Assembly: GCA_905221605.1 (NCBI GenBank)
Contig: CAJNDS010002424.1
Coordinates: forward strand, 955,709-1,019,708
DNA length: 64,000 nucleotides
Source of the DNA: Symbiodinium natans
Lineage: Eukaryota > Sar > Dinophyceae > Suessiales > Symbiodiniaceae
Direction: 5' to 3'
Shown here: one piece after another, positions 33,677 through 45,793 of the stretch
Position numbering within the stretch: position 1 is the first letter of the stretch
How the letters are laid out: each line of letters starts with the position of its first letter
Program-made: the position numbers and the translations under genes
Notes under the pieces: model-generated
Database searches by the model: none
What the model was told of the DNA's origin: nothing
What the model saw: only the letters and a program-made list of their open reading frames with translations

Positions 33677-34710
33677 GTAGAACACGGGTGGACAGAAATT
33701 GAAAAGTCCTTATTATCAGAGGATTCCCTATCAGGGATCCTAGGTCTAGAGGCCGAACATAGAGAACCAATGTATGCCCACCACCTTGCCAGGCCCCGCC
33801 GCCGCCGCCCAAAACCTCACCGGCCACGAAAGGCGCCCTTCCTGCAACCACAAGTCCTGTCACCCTAAGCCCCATAAATCCTACAAGCCCGATCAGGTCA
33901 ACCCTAAGAATGGCATGTACTAGCCTCCCTCCGAGACAAGACAAGGCTACCTTGCAGAGGGAATTGGGGTTGTTCCGACAGTTAAGCGATAGACGCGGAA
34001 GCCGCAAAATCAAAAACCCTGACCACTAGACCCCGAACCCCTGGACTGCAGATCCGCGCCACGCATGGTTTCTTTTCCTATGGTTTCCTTCCCCCAACAT
34101 ACCTTTCTTGTTTTTAGTTGTTTTTTGGGGTTTGGTGCTTCTCTGGGAACATGGGCTCCTCGTGGCCTGTGATCGCCTTAGCATTTCTGTTTCATTTTTG
34201 CTTATCTAGAGCTCAATGGGGGGATGTGTATAAGTTGCATGTTGATACATCGCTAAAGAGCATAGTGGCTTGTTCCAGGCCTTTTAAGAAGTGTATTTCG
34301 AAGCCCAGTGGTGCCGTGGTACACCTTTTACGCTCAAATTTGGCGCTGGATGCCTTTCAGAAGGCACGACTGCAAAAGGAAGACGGATACCCTCAGCGAA
34401 ACATTCGATTTTTGTTCAATGTGTTGACTGGTCACAACAGCAGTATGATGGATAATACAGATTGGCGTGTGTGTCTGTGTGTGTGTGTACGATCCATATT
34501 GTAAATTTTGAGCGACTATCTCAGTTTTAGTTGTTTTATTCAGGGTATCTGAACAAGCAAATAAATGCACCATAAAGTCACGAATATGGTCAAGGCCAGC
34601 AAGCGAGATGGCCAGGCTTCACTGCTGCCGGGACCAGGAGCGACGTTGCAGCAGCGTTGCATCGTGCGGGGGCGCAGTGGCCGTGGTTCAGTGCTTTGGG
34701 GCTTTCGGCT

Positions 34711-34818
34711 TGGTAGCCCAGTGGTACCCTTGACCTTTTTTTGTGTATGGTTTCCCTTATCGAATAACCATCCGCGAAAAAAGGGTGCCCTTATCATAGC
34801 ATGGTTACTGGGCTACCA
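34711..34818. mobile_element. TIR element, family W (TGGTAGCCCAGT)
   Basis: The left end tggtagcccagtggtaccct and the right end atggttactgggctacca are inverted repeats with a few mismatches. Internally it has aaaagggtgcccttatc. 108 bp, no ORF. A related element forms the intron at 55564-55682. Confidence 0.7.
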
Positions 34819-35197
34819 TGTTGGGTTACAGGGATACAAGGAGTTGGGCTTTGCTCGTGTCGCACATGAGCGACATACATTACAGCGGGTATGTATCAGC
34901 GCCCGGCTTGCCATAGATGTGCTTGTTGCTGTCTAGATCATCTGTTGTCTCGATTTGGTTTCCACTTTACAGAGGGTTTGTATCAGGATGTGCTTTACCA
35001 AGGATGAAAAGTATTATTCGGGGTGGATGCCCTGGAGCAACCAACAAAAGGCCGTTAAACGGACGAATTCAAGTTTCGTCGGATGCACGCCTTGTTGTGC
35101 CAATGGCGGCTTTAAAACCACTCCGGCTTTGCCCCTGAAGCCTTGAACCCTAAACCCGAAACCCCAAACCCTAAACCCTAAACCCTGTAACGCAAAG

Positions 35198-38100
35198 GCC
35201 TCAAGCACGCCATTGACACGGCGAATGTGAGCAAAGATCGAGCCGGGGACCGAGAGCTGTTGCCAGACTTCTGCGAACTTTTCAAGAGTTTAGGGTTTAT
35301 AGAGTTTAGGGTTCAGGGTTTTTAGGGTTTTTGGGGTTTAGGGTTTATAGGTTTATACGGTTCCTAGGGTTCATAGGGTGTATAGGGTTTGCAGGGTCTA
35401 GAGGGTTTATAGGGCTTATAGGGTTTATAGGGTTTATAGGGTTCATAACTTTTTTTTTTATAAGGTTTGCTTCAGCCACAGTTGAGATGGAATGTCATGC
35501 TGTGTTTATTCTGACGCCCTAAACCCTAAACCCTAAACCCTAAGGCATCTCAGGTATCTTCGGATGCAACGACCGTGACGGACAGCTTTTCCGGCGCAAT
35601 CTTTGGGCCAGGGCCTCGGTGCATCCCCCAGCCTAAACCCTAAACCCTAAACCTCCTCTGAGGGGCACTATGGCATGGGGAAGATCGGGTTTCCAGTTCG
35701 CTGCCCCCCTCCTGACCTGCATACTTTAGGGTTTAGGGCTTAGGGCTTAGGGCTTTAGGGTTGAGGGCTTTAGAGTTGAGGGTTTAGGGTTTAGGGGCCT
35801 CCACCTCGTGACATGCCCCACGCAGATTCTCGGCTTTGGTCTGAAGCCTCAACCCTAGATCTAAAACCTTTTCGTAGTACTCCAGCCCCTGAAGCTTTGA
35901 AGCTTAAGCCCTAAACCGTCTAAACCTCTAAAATCATACACCCCCAAAAGCCTAAACTCCAAGCTCACCCCAGAACCCGAAGCAGCCCTAAACAGGTTGG
36001 AGAGCTTGAGCCTGTCTCCGGCCGAGAAGGCCCGGGTCCTTTCCGCGATGCAAGGTGCCAACCTCAGAGGTGATCTAAGGTCTATAATATGGTTTAAGGT
36101 GCTTTAGTGCTTTTGGTTGTTAGTTTGTTGAACGTTTTTTTCTGTAGAAATTTCATGGCCGTAGATGCTGCAGAGATTCAGCTTCCTGGCAGGAGTTGGG
36201 GGGGCTTCGGTTCAACAGGTCTAAGCCCGAAGCCCCAAACCCTAAACCCTAAACCCTAAACCCTAAACCCTAAACCCTAAACCCTAAATTCCAGATCCCA
36301 AGCCCGAAACTCCACAATTTCGTGCCTCCAGGTTCGTGATGCGCCCGGAAGGTCTTCTGGCAAGAGCACGGCGCAGGAGGAGTGGCTAGGGTTTAGGTCG
36401 AGCTTTGGCGGTTGCGAGGTTCGGTTTGTAGGCTTGTAGGGTTGAATTCAGGCTTGAGGTTTAGGATTGAGGAGGACAGGTGACTTCGTATGGATTCCTT
36501 AGCCCTAAACCCTAAACCCCACGCCCCAACCCTAACCCTAAACGCAGCTTCCGAGTTCCTTCTGTCGAAGTCTGTCGAACAGCATGGTCAGCTTCAAACC
36601 TTGAGAACCCCGAAATCCCAAGCCCCAGAACACGAGATTTGGCAAATAATGTAGACCTTTTCTGGGTAGGATTGGGCGAGGGATCTCGCTTTCTCTCTCC
36701 CTCTCTCTTTCTCTCGGTCACTCTCTCACTCTCTCACTGTCTCGCTCTCTCTCTGTCTCTCTCTCTCTCTGTCTCTCTCTCGCTCTCCCTCTGTCTCTCT
36801 CTCTCTCTCTGTCTCGCTCTCTCTCTTTCTCTCTCTCTCTCTCTTTTTTTTTTTTTTTTTTCTCTCTCTCTCTCTCTCTCTCTCCCTGTATGCATACTGA
36901 AATATGTACATATATATATATATATTTATGTGTAATCAATGTGAGTATATCTGAAAATGCATTTTCTGTCCAATTGCTTATGGGATCTTGCGGGCGCCAA
37001 GACGAGCCCCTCAGTCTCGCCAGGAGAATCGAGTCGGGTGGCCGGCGAGGCTGTGTCAGGTGGGGACCCAGGGGTTTAGGGGATGTAAATAAGGGGATTC
37101 TCAAGGCTCCGGGGTTTAGGGTTTAGGGCTTAGAGTTTAGGGTTTAGGGTGTAGGGTTTAGGGGTATAAACCCTCAACCCGAACTACCAGGTTCCCTCAA
37201 AAGGGTTCAGCGGCTTCCGGGTGCGAAGATGTAGGCTCAGGCTGAGCCCAGTGGGTCGTTAGAAGCCCCTGGCGCCTCTGGCGTGCTGAGTGTCTTAAGC
37301 TCTGGTTGCCCTTTCTGCCCTGCACCCTTAGACTCCAAGCCCAATAGTTTCCAAGTCCCAAGCAGGTTGCAGAGTTGCAAGAAGCATCCGACGCCTTGAA
37401 GCCTCGCAGCGTTTGCATCTCGAATCCCTTGGGTGCGGCCTTCCCCTTCAGGGTTGGGAAAGTCTTGGAGTTTAGAACGCTCAGACTGCTGAGATTCAGC
37501 GCCGGAATTTCGGGCGGAGATTCAAGCCGCTGTTCAGCTCCCCAAATCTAGATGATCCCCTTTTTGGACCCCTACAGTACGACCGCTTTGGATGTTCATA
37601 GGGAAGGCAGTTAAGGGGTTTGGAGAAGTACCCTGATCCCCTGCCTCCTAGAAGGCGCATCTCTCAGCTTCTTGGCCACCATGCGGGAGAAGGAGATCAT
37701 GGCGGCGACTCCGTAAGGGTACGTAACCCAGAGGGTCTATGTTCTACATTATGAGGCGGCCCCTCTTATTTAGGGCACCCAGAAAGGGGCCCTAATTTAG
37801 TTCACTCGCCATATAGATAGAGGTTTCCGAAAATACGGGCAACATTTTGAAACTACTCGAGTTCCTCTACTATGGGTTCTAGAATTTCTTCTGGGCCTGT
37901 TTTTGGGGGCCCCCTCTTCTTCCCGCACGTAGTACTTCACAACTATTCCCCCAGCTCCCCAGCCCTGTGTAGTACGAGTATGGTTCTGGCTCACTGGGGC
38001 CTTCATCACATGGGTTTTGTGCTGTGCGAGGGTGTGAGGCGCTGACGGCTTGTGTGTGGCGTTATACAATGCCGAAGGGTCCATGTACCTGAAAATAGTA

Positions 38101-39532
38101 TACTTGGCCCCGAAGTCCCTACAGAGGAACTACTTTAAGGCCCAAGTATTCCCTACTTAGGTACATGGATGCTTAGAGAATGAGAAGTTAGGAGCTCATC
38201 AGTCCTTGCTGTGTTGCCGAGATTGGACGGACGTCGCGTGCCGCACCTGTGCGGCGGCCGAATGTTCGCCAGATGAAAATGCCCTAAGGGTCCATGTAAC
38301 ATACCTTATTCTTAATTGTATACCTGGGCCCCAAAGTCCCTAAATGGGAGGTACCTTTCAGGCCCAAGCATTCCCTAAAGGGCAAGAGCCGAGGCACTGA
38401 GGCGCTTCACTTTTTTTTGCGCCATGAAAGCAAATCAAATCATGAGCTGCTCCGTGCTGTTTGCTCAAGCGCTTGCCAGGCCGCAGCTACCTTTAGAACT
38501 TCACGTGAAATGAAGCGCCCCTTTTTTTTTGTAAGGTCTCTGCAGGTGTGCAGGTTGCAGTAGAAAGGCTAGACGGCTAGCCAGAGAGAGGGGCTGTACC
38601 CCATCCTAACCCATATTTGGCCCACTGTTCTTAGCTGCTACAACCGCCATGACGAACTACTCCAAATGGGATAAGTTCGCTGCAGGTCCGATCGTTTGCG
38701 CCCTAATAGAAAAGCTGATCGCACTGTGAAGTTAACGGTTATGGTATGTTCAGACTCATGGACTTGTTTTTGTTTTATCTGTGGTTTTTTGCGATCTACA
38801 GAAGTCTCCAGATCTCAAAGCCTGTTCAAGTCGGTGAACGGCCGTTCAGTGTTAGGGTGCCGAGAATAATCGTAGAACCGTAGCTATCCCTTGTGGCCAC
38901 CCTCCGAAACCCAAGTGATGCGCAGATTTGGCTTCCGACACAGAAGAGGAGGAAGAGAGAGAGCTGGGGGACTACACGTCTAAAACAGGTGCGGAGCCTC
39001 AGACCCGTCGCAGGTTGGACGAGGCATCTGCTAAAGGCCCCTATGACCCTAATCCGTTCCAACTTACCTTAGACGCACCCTCAATTATCAAAACGCTTTC
39101 CAAAAAATCCTGCCGAAACCGACCCCGCCATTTAAACCCTATTCCGAATTCGGGGGGGGTTCAGGGCCTCTATAAGTCAAACTCCCCGCCCCGCAAACAA
39201 TATCGGGGCCTTACTAATAAAAGTTGGGCATTGGGGCTTGTGATCGTAGAATCATATAGGGCCCATAAGGGAACGCTCTTAGTAGTTATTCCGACCCCCA
39301 TGCCGGTGCGTCATCTAAGCCTGCTACATCCACGTGCCTCCCGGGGACTTCACCAAGAAGGACGTGCAGTGGGGGCGTCTGGGTCACAGCTCTTTCACTT
39401 CAGGTCCTTCTGTCTAAAGACCTGCAAGGCACGGCCCCCGTAAACCCACCCTAAACCCTAAACCCTAAACCGCCGCAGGAGCAGCTCTGTAAGCTCTTGC
39501 AGGAGGACCCCGACTTCGAGGAGGGGTTCTAG
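35198..39532 (+). CDS. Unknown gene, C-terminal exons with clear stop
   Basis: A series of exon-like segments on one strand. 35198-35286 reads GLKHAIDTANVSKDRAGDRE, then LLPDFCELFK. 35554 onward reads DATTVTDSFSGAIFGPG. 35996-36069 reads LESLSLSPAEKARVLSAMQG. About 36547-36600 reads SEFLLSKSVEQHGQLQTL. 37366 onward reads VAELQEASDALKPRSVCISN. 37655-37712 reads ASLSFLATMREKEIMAAT with a GTAAGG donor. About 39325-39400 reads YIHVPPGDFTKKDVQWGRLG. The terminal exon 39479-39532 reads EQLCKLLQEDPDFEEGF and TAG. Most are flanked by CCCTAAA upstream and TTTAGGG downstream. I recognise no family. Segments between 37.7 and 39.3 kb are missing or are long intron. Confidence 0.5.
36680..36935. repeat. 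CT-rich microsatellite with T-run and AT tail
   Basis: (TCTC)n with CG/TG interruptions over about 210 bp, a T-run at 36845-36861, more CT, then (AT)n. Ser/Leu and Arg/Glu repeat ORFs here are artefacts. Confidence 0.9.
38076..38172. mobile_element. TIR element, family E (GGGTCCATGTACCT), copy 1
   Basis: Inverted ends gggtccatgtacct and aggtacatggatgc. Inside, cttggccccgaagtccctac and aggcccaagtattccctac. A second copy lies only about 110 bp downstream. Confidence 0.65.
38283..38390. mobile_element. Family E element, copy 2
   Basis: Shares gggtccatgtaac, cctgggccccaaagtcccta and caggcccaagcattccctaa with copy 1. The right terminal repeat is lost. Confidence 0.6.
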
Positions 39533-39661
39533 GGGCTCTGGGCTTGTGGCTGTCGTTTTTTTTTTTTTTTTGTTTCGGCTCCAGGGTTGCGGGGTGGGGG
39601 TTGTTTCTGGGGAGGTTAGCTCGTGTACTTGGGGACTTGGGGCCTTTCCGGTCTTTGGATT

Positions 39662-39720
39662 ATTCCCCTCTGTCTGGCTGGCTGTCTGTCTGTGTGTGTG
39701 TGTGTGTGTGTGTGTCGTGG
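39662..39720. repeat. GT microsatellite
   Basis: (CTGT)n then (GT)n, about 50 bp, in the spacer after the gene ending at 39532. Confidence 0.85.
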
Positions 39721-40066
39721 GCTTTTCTTTATTCTGCTATAGCGCTTGTACGGCTTTAGAATTTTCGTCTTCAGTATTACAGACCTAGTCAATGTCGTTG
39801 GGAAGTTGGGGATTTAGATTTTAGATCTTCAGTTCAGGGCTTAGGGTGTTGCGAATTCAAAAGAAGGACCTAAGCTGGGCTGGGTTGGCGAAAGTGGGAA
39901 TTGTTCAGGGGTTTAGGGTTTAGGGCTTGGGCTTCAGGGAGTAGGGCCCCTAAACCCTATAAACCCTAAACGGACGTCCAGCCACATAAACTCAGGTGTG
40001 GCCTGCAGTTTGGGGTTTAGGGCTTGTTTTATGGGGTTAAGGGTGTTTATGGTTGCGGGTTTAGGG

Positions 40067-40158
40067 TTGGGATCTTCCCCCTTATACTAACAGTCTTTCA
40101 TACTAGGGGGTTCTAAAATCCCCATTAAGGACTGTTAGTATAAGGGGGAACATCCCAA
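40067..40158. mobile_element. TIR element, family A, compact copy
   Basis: The left end ttgggatcttcccccttata mirrors the right end tataagggggaacatcccaa. The internal inverted mark is actaacagtc versus ggactgttagt. 92 bp, no ORF. The best-preserved short copy. Confidence 0.75.
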
Positions 40159-40532
40159 GTTTAGGGTTTCGGCTTCTGGGGTTTATGGGGTTTAGAGCTT
40201 CGGACCCGCAAGCCACTGGCCAAGCAGGCGCCAACCTCGACAGCGGTGGGGGGCCCAGGGTGAGAATGCCTCGTCGCGGCTGCGACGGCGCCCTGAATTC
40301 AAGACCCAGATGAGTTCCCATGCCGACCCTATTCCCAGCCCCACACCCTACTTTCCCAACCCCTGAACCCACAAGCCAAACCCCAAACCCGAAACCCCAT
40401 ACTACAAACCCCATTATGAACACCCTAAGCCTCCGAAGCCCCTAAACCCCAAACCCCAATCCAAACCCTAAACCCTAAACCCTAAGCCCAAAACCCAAAA
40501 CCCTAAACCCTAAACCCAACACCCTACTACAG

Positions 40533-42860
40533 AAAAAGGCCGGGCTCCCTGCCGAAGGGGCGATTGAGCCTGGCGCCAGCCCCTCGGGAAAGTGGCAGCT
40601 GTTTGGTTCCAGGGTTATAAGTAGGGTTCTAAGTTAGGGTTCTAGGGTTCTAGGAGTTTAGGGTTCTTGGGTTAGGGTCCAGGGTACAGGGTAAAGGTTC
40701 TAAGGCTTCGGTTTGGGGTTTAGGGTCTGGGGTTCTAAGGCTTCAAAGGGTTCTAGGGTTCTAAAGCTTCAAAGGGTTCTAGGGTTCCAGGGTGTCAGGG
40801 TTCTAAGGTTGAGGGTGTAGGGTTTTAGTTTCTAAGGTTTGTGTAAAGGGTTCAGAGTTTTAGGGTTCGAGGGGGAAGGGCTCGGAGTTTAGGGCTCAGT
40901 TTTTCTTTTGTGGGAGAAAGCTCGGCCACAGCAAGTTAGGGACTCAGGCAGGATTACGGGCGCGAGCGGCGTGCGGGGGCTTCGGGGCTTGGTTTCAAAG
41001 CGGGCTTTAGGGGCTGAAAAGGGTTTACAGGGTTCTTACAGGGGCCCAATGACCCCCATGCAACTCCTTTTCGGGGTGCTTTTCAAGTTTGGATCTTCTG
41101 CCCCAGACCTAAATCCTAAACCCTAAACCCTAAACCCTAAACCCTAGACCTTAAAACCCTAGACCTTAAAACCCTGCATCCTAAGCCCCGCACCATGGTC
41201 GACGGCGGTGGGTTTTGTTCGGGCACGGGTCTGGGACCGAGACTTGTTGGTCCTGGGGCAGTGGACGCCCTGCACTCTTCTTTTGGTTAGAAGCTAGGGT
41301 TGGGATGTTATGTTCCCCCTGTAAAGGACTGTTCGTATTAGGGGGGAACATCCCAAAGCTAGGGTTTTCATTTAATCTGCTTTTTGTGCTTGGCGATTTG
41401 CCACGTAGGACCATGCTTCTTCTGAACTGGACGCCCTGAACCCCAAACACTGGGTTCCATCCCAGGCCTTTAAGTCGGTATGACCTAGCTTAAGAACTCA
41501 AACCCTGAAATCCCTAAACCCCTAAACCTCAAGCCCTAAGCCCTGGACCCTAAACCGATCTTAAGCCTGAGTGCCGCAACCTGTAAACCCCAAAGGTCGA
41601 ACGCGCGCTGAGCAAATACAAGTGGTCTTCTGCGACGTGGCAGGAACATTGGGTTTGGGAGGTTCACGTTCTAGGACTTACTGTAAGATGGTATCCTCCG
41701 GCACTGAAAGGATTGGGTCATGCAGAGTTTGCTTGTAACTCTAGGTGTTCACCCACAGCTTAGCAGTCGTTGCAACTGCCCCTTATGTAGAGGGTAACGA
41801 TGAGCAGGGCTTCCCTGAAACCCTAGTAAATGGCGACTCTTCCTGGTATGGCCACTGTGTGCGACTGGGACGAGTCCGTTCTTGATTCATGCATGGTGCA
41901 CAGCCCATCTCCCAAACCTGCAGGTGCCAAGGCTTAACAGCCATCATGATACCGTGAACTATCGAATGACCTGTCATAGAAAGAAACCTCATGGCTCACG
42001 ACTTGGGAAAGGCTCCTAAGTTTCCACACTGGCCCCTCGATTCGACCTCCTGAGCCTTCGAGAGCTGCAAAGGCAGCGGCTCGTCATGCGAGTTCCGAAG
42101 CAAATCTTTGGTGAGTCAGGGGTGGAGGGTGGGGAGTACACCTGCAAACCAAAACCGCAAGAAGCCTCATCTCAAGAACCCTAAGCCCTAAGCCCTAGCT
42201 TGCCTTAGGTGACATTTGTGCACGTCGTTTGGCGAAGCCCTAGACCCTAGACCTTGGACCCTAAACCCTCAACCCTAAACCCTAAACCTTAAACCCGACA
42301 AACCCTAAACCCGAAGCCCCAGCTTGCCTCAGGTGACCTCTCAGTTCATTCCAGGCCTCGCGCTCAGAAGCCCAGCTTCACCATGCTCCGATCTTGCCAA
42401 CTTAATAAAAACCGCCCCTTGGCTTGCAGCTCTTGCGGTGCTGGGTTTAGGGTTTAGGGTTTAGGGTTTAGGGTTCAGGGTTCAGGGTTCAGGGTTCAGG
42501 GTTTAGAGGGCCCAGCTGCTGAGGTTATGGCCCTGGAGGGTCCAGCGATCACTTGTGGCCAAGCCCTCAGAAATCGCGTGGCAAAAATGATCTATTTGGT
42601 CTTTTCTCGACAATCGGGGTACCTTATTTGGAATCCTACTATTTGAAGATCTATTTTCTGGGTCCCCTATTTTCGTAAACCCCCATGTTTTTTTGAATCT
42701 TACACAGAGCTTGGAGTCTCAACATGTGCCCGGGTAAAGAGTGGAGCAGCTTCGTGCAAAAAAACGAAGGCGAATCTACTTCGACGACAACTTCCTGACG
42801 ACGCAGAAAGAGCCTAACCGAGCGGCAAGAGCCCTGCTAGGCGTGCCCGTGCTTTTGTGA
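40533..42860 (+). CDS. Unknown gene, weakly supported exons
   Basis: 40533-40604 reads KKAGLPAEGAIEPGASPSGK, then WQLFG, with an AG acceptor and a GT donor after CCCTAAA sequence. About 42028-42110 reads LRELQRQRLVMRVPKQIF with a GTGAGT donor. About 42741-42860 has an open frame RAKKRRRIYFDDNFLTTQ ending at TGA, but the phase left by the previous donor points to a different frame there (ASCKKTKANLLRRQLPD, then a stop). The frame of the last segment is therefore unresolved. It may be one gene with the exons at 43.98-45.10 kb. No family recognised. Confidence 0.35.
41300..41356. mobile_element. Family A element, internally deleted
   Basis: Ends ttgggatgttatgttccccc and aggggggaacatcccaa flank only aaaggactgttcgtatt. 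57 bp, the shortest copy. Confidence 0.6.
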
Positions 42861-42879
42861 CTGGCGCACGTCTTGGTCA

Positions 42880-43975
42880 AGGGGAGTTTTGTCAATGTTT
42901 CCTCTGTTTTCCGGTTTCACTCCGTGTGCGTTTTGTTGCCTTCTGCTTGTTGTTGAGCAAGGGTGAAGTCTTTCATGTGCCACAACCACGCAGCTTTGCA
43001 TGTCGAATCTCAGCCGCTGCATCCTCACGTTAAAGAAATATGTGATTGCGTCTTGAACTTTTAGTTGTGTTTCCGATGTTCAGGTTTTATCATGGCTTAG
43101 GGTATAACCAACCATACCAGCAATGGATGGCATGTGACTGCCTGTCAGAGGCTACCAGTCGTTGGGAAGCTTCGTCATTTCTTGCCTTGACAGGCGCTGG
43201 GGAGAGCTTGCGCAAAACTTTAGGGAATATGGTCACTGAGTTATGCCTCCTTATATATGCAGTATACCATGATAATCCCTTACGGGATTCTATGGAGTAC
43301 CAACTTCCCTGGTGCACTGCTGGTAACAAGAGGCTTGCGTTCCAAGAGTCTCAGGCGTTGGGCGTGGGTCAGCTTGGTGTTTGTTGTAGTCTAATCTTAA
43401 CCTTAAAGCTTGAACCCTGCATCCGACTAGCCTGTGCTGGTACGTCAGCGCTATACCCTAAACCCTAAACCCTAAACCCTAAACTCTAAACCCTAAACTT
43501 AAGCTTCAGAGAGAAGCCTACCAGGACCACTGGATCGGAGCGCCCGATTAGCCGCAAGGAGGCCCCATGCAACGGGACTTTCCAAGCTTGATTTGTTTTT
43601 AGGGTCTTCTTTCTTAAGGTCCTAGGGTCCTAGGGTCCTAGGGTCCTAGGGTCCTTGGGTTTTGGGTTTTGGGTTTTGGGTTTTGGCTTGTGGGTTGTGG
43701 GTTGTGGGTTTTGGGTTTTGGGGTACTTAGAGGTATATATGTGGTGTATTTAAAACATTTGCAACGGGCGTATTCGGGGATTTTGGGTTTGTAGTTGTTG
43801 AGCCTATCAGGAGCCTGAGTGGCGATTGTCAGGTCATATTGGTACTGAGTAGGCCACGTTCCCCTTAAGACCCGGTTTAGGTTAGGGTTTAGGGTTTGCG
43901 GTAGGGTTTAGGGTTTAGGGTTTAGGGTACCCCAAACCCTAAAGCCTCTAAGAAAACACTCAGTAAGTCTTGAAG
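42880..43975. other. Spacer or intron without assigned gene
   Basis: Contains a 140-codon open frame at 43046-43468 (no recognised domain, not flanked by splice-like sites), a CCCTAAA tract at 43455-43497, a short frame 43514-43552 (REAYQDHWIGAPD and TAG) that could be a terminal exon, and a run of GGGTCCTA and GGGTTTT units at about 43616-43715. Confidence 0.35.
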
Positions 43976-45096
43976 GTGGCAGACCTCATCCTGAAGCGGC
44001 AGCAGGGTGGTGATGCTGAGAGGCTGGCGGGGCCCAAGAATGGGTTCCGGGTTTGGGTTTAGGGTTTGGGGGTTTGGCTTTGTAGGGTTCGGGTCTAGTT
44101 AGGCAGGGTTCAGGATTCAGGATTTAGGGTCAGTTAGGGTTTGGGCAGATAATTCCGTTGACAGCTCGTGCGCTTGAGATCATACCGTTTGCGGTTATCC
44201 TTTCGAGATCCAGATTGAGCCCCAACTCCATAAAACGTGCAACTCCGGTACAGCGTGAGTGCATCGTGACCCCCTAAGCCCTAAACCCAAAACCCAAAAC
44301 CCTATCGATGAGAGCCATGGATCAGGATCAGCCGGGAACACGAGGAGCAAAAGGCCCGCATGGAAGCCTTCACAAAGCCTGGGCCCCACACTTCGGGGAT
44401 TGGAGTAGCCTGAACTGGCTGTGGAAACTGCGTCAGCTGAGGATGGGAGGGCAGACCATTGACCTCAGTGGCTCCTGATCCTGCTGGTCTGCGCCTCCTG
44501 TGCACAGGCCTTTGCATTGCAGGCCTCGCAAGCAGTCACAGCCGCTTAGAGCCTATCAGACCTTGCAGCTCTGCACCACAGGCAGGGCTCGGCTGATAGT
44601 AGCGTTCCCAAGAGCCGGCAACACGTAAGACCTCACGAGCTACGTTGCGTTATAAGGGGTCCTGCGCGATGTTGTCCGGAGGGAACCCTTAACTTAGGGT
44701 AGGTGTAGGATTCTGCAAAAGACCGCGTGCTGCACAAAGGGGAGCAACACAGAACAGCGCGTTCATCCTGTGTATTTGCAGAGTTCTCATGAACATTAGC
44801 AACCGCCTGGGATGTCGAGGCCCCTAGCCCTAGCCACAAGCCTACATCATCCTACATCTAAACCCCGGAGAGTCTAGAACTCTGTCCTCACTGATGCTTA
44901 AGCAGGCTGCGCGGCACTTGCCCAGACATGCTGTTAACTCATTATGGCACAGCCGTGCGCTTATCGAGGACGGCGGATACTTGCATTGCTTGGTGACTTG
45001 GTGAGGGTGGGCTACGAGTTTACAAAGATCGCAAAGAACATTGCCCAGCAAGAAGCTGATGAAGAGCTTTCAAGAAGAATGCCAAAAGATTGGTGA
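43976..45096 (+). CDS. Small unknown helical protein, last three exons
   Basis: Three exons join without a phase break. 43976-44037 reads VADLILKRQQGGDAERLAGP and ends at a GA donor. 44326-44376 reads ISREHEEQKARMEAFT and ends at a GC donor. 45006-45096 reads VGYEFTKIAKNIAQQEADEE, then LSRRMPKDW and TGA. Each split codon restores Lys (AA plus G), which is strong internal support for the GA and GC donors. The C-terminus is charged and helical. No family recognised. The aldehyde dehydrogenase gene starts a few hundred bases downstream on the same strand. Confidence 0.6.
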
Positions 45097-45450
45097 AACC
45101 CACCGGAAAACTCAAGCATGAAGTATTCTCATGAGATCCTTCACGGTCCTCCCCTAGACTACGCGCCCCAGCCCCCTTTGTGTTCCGTTCAAGTTTCCTG
45201 TCGGTCCGATGAGTGGCTGCAAGGCCCTTGCTAGCCAGCTCAACCTCCTGCGTTGCCTCGCAGCCACGTCAGCTCCCCTTGCGACTCGGCATCCATGGCG
45301 ATCGGAAAGCCGGAGGTGTCGGAGTTCAGCGAGGCGCGACTTGTGGCTTGCGGGCCCCGGTTTTATGGGAAGGGCGCAAGGGGTTTAGGGTTTAGGGTTT
45401 AGGGGTTCGTAAGGCTTCGGGCTTCGAATCGACATCCTCAGAAGCACATG

Positions 45451-45541
45451 GGTAGCTATAAGTAGGGTCACCTATAAGTACCTTCCTGAAGGTTATCATA
45501 GTATGGGTGCCCTTACTTATAACCCTACTTCAAACCTTCAA
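45451..45541. mobile_element. Imperfect inverted-repeat element ending at an exon
   Basis: The left arm tataagtagggtcacctata and the right arm gggtgcccttacttataacc are imperfectly inverted. The element ends with cttcaaaccttcaagtgcag, and the next base starts the candidate exon at 45548. It may supply that exon's acceptor. Confidence 0.45.
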
Positions 45542-45547
45542 GTGCAG

Positions 45548-45718
45548 GTGTTCAAGACCCGCCCCTATGTTGATGGCGCCAAGACCTTGATCGGGGGCCA
45601 GGCAGGGCAAAGGGCACTCTCTCAAGCCCGGGCGTGCTGGTCTCACTTGACATGTCCACCAACACAACATGCACACACATCTAGGTAAGTATATGTGAGT
45701 AATATGTACATATATATA

Positions 45719-45793
<75 letters not shown>

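Noticed and set aside
36639-37104. Ser/Leu-rich and Arg/Glu-rich ORFs on opposite strands
   Set aside because: They arise from the CT microsatellite at 36680-36935.
38928-39443. 171-codon + strand ORF starting MASDTEEEEERELGDYT
   Set aside because: It crosses intron-like DNA. Only the acidic start could be coding, and no motif supports the full length. The exon near 39325 is in a different frame.
43046-43468. 140-codon + strand ORF
   Set aside because: No recognisable motif and no splice-like borders. It ends in telomere-derived sequence. Kept only as a note in the spacer entry.
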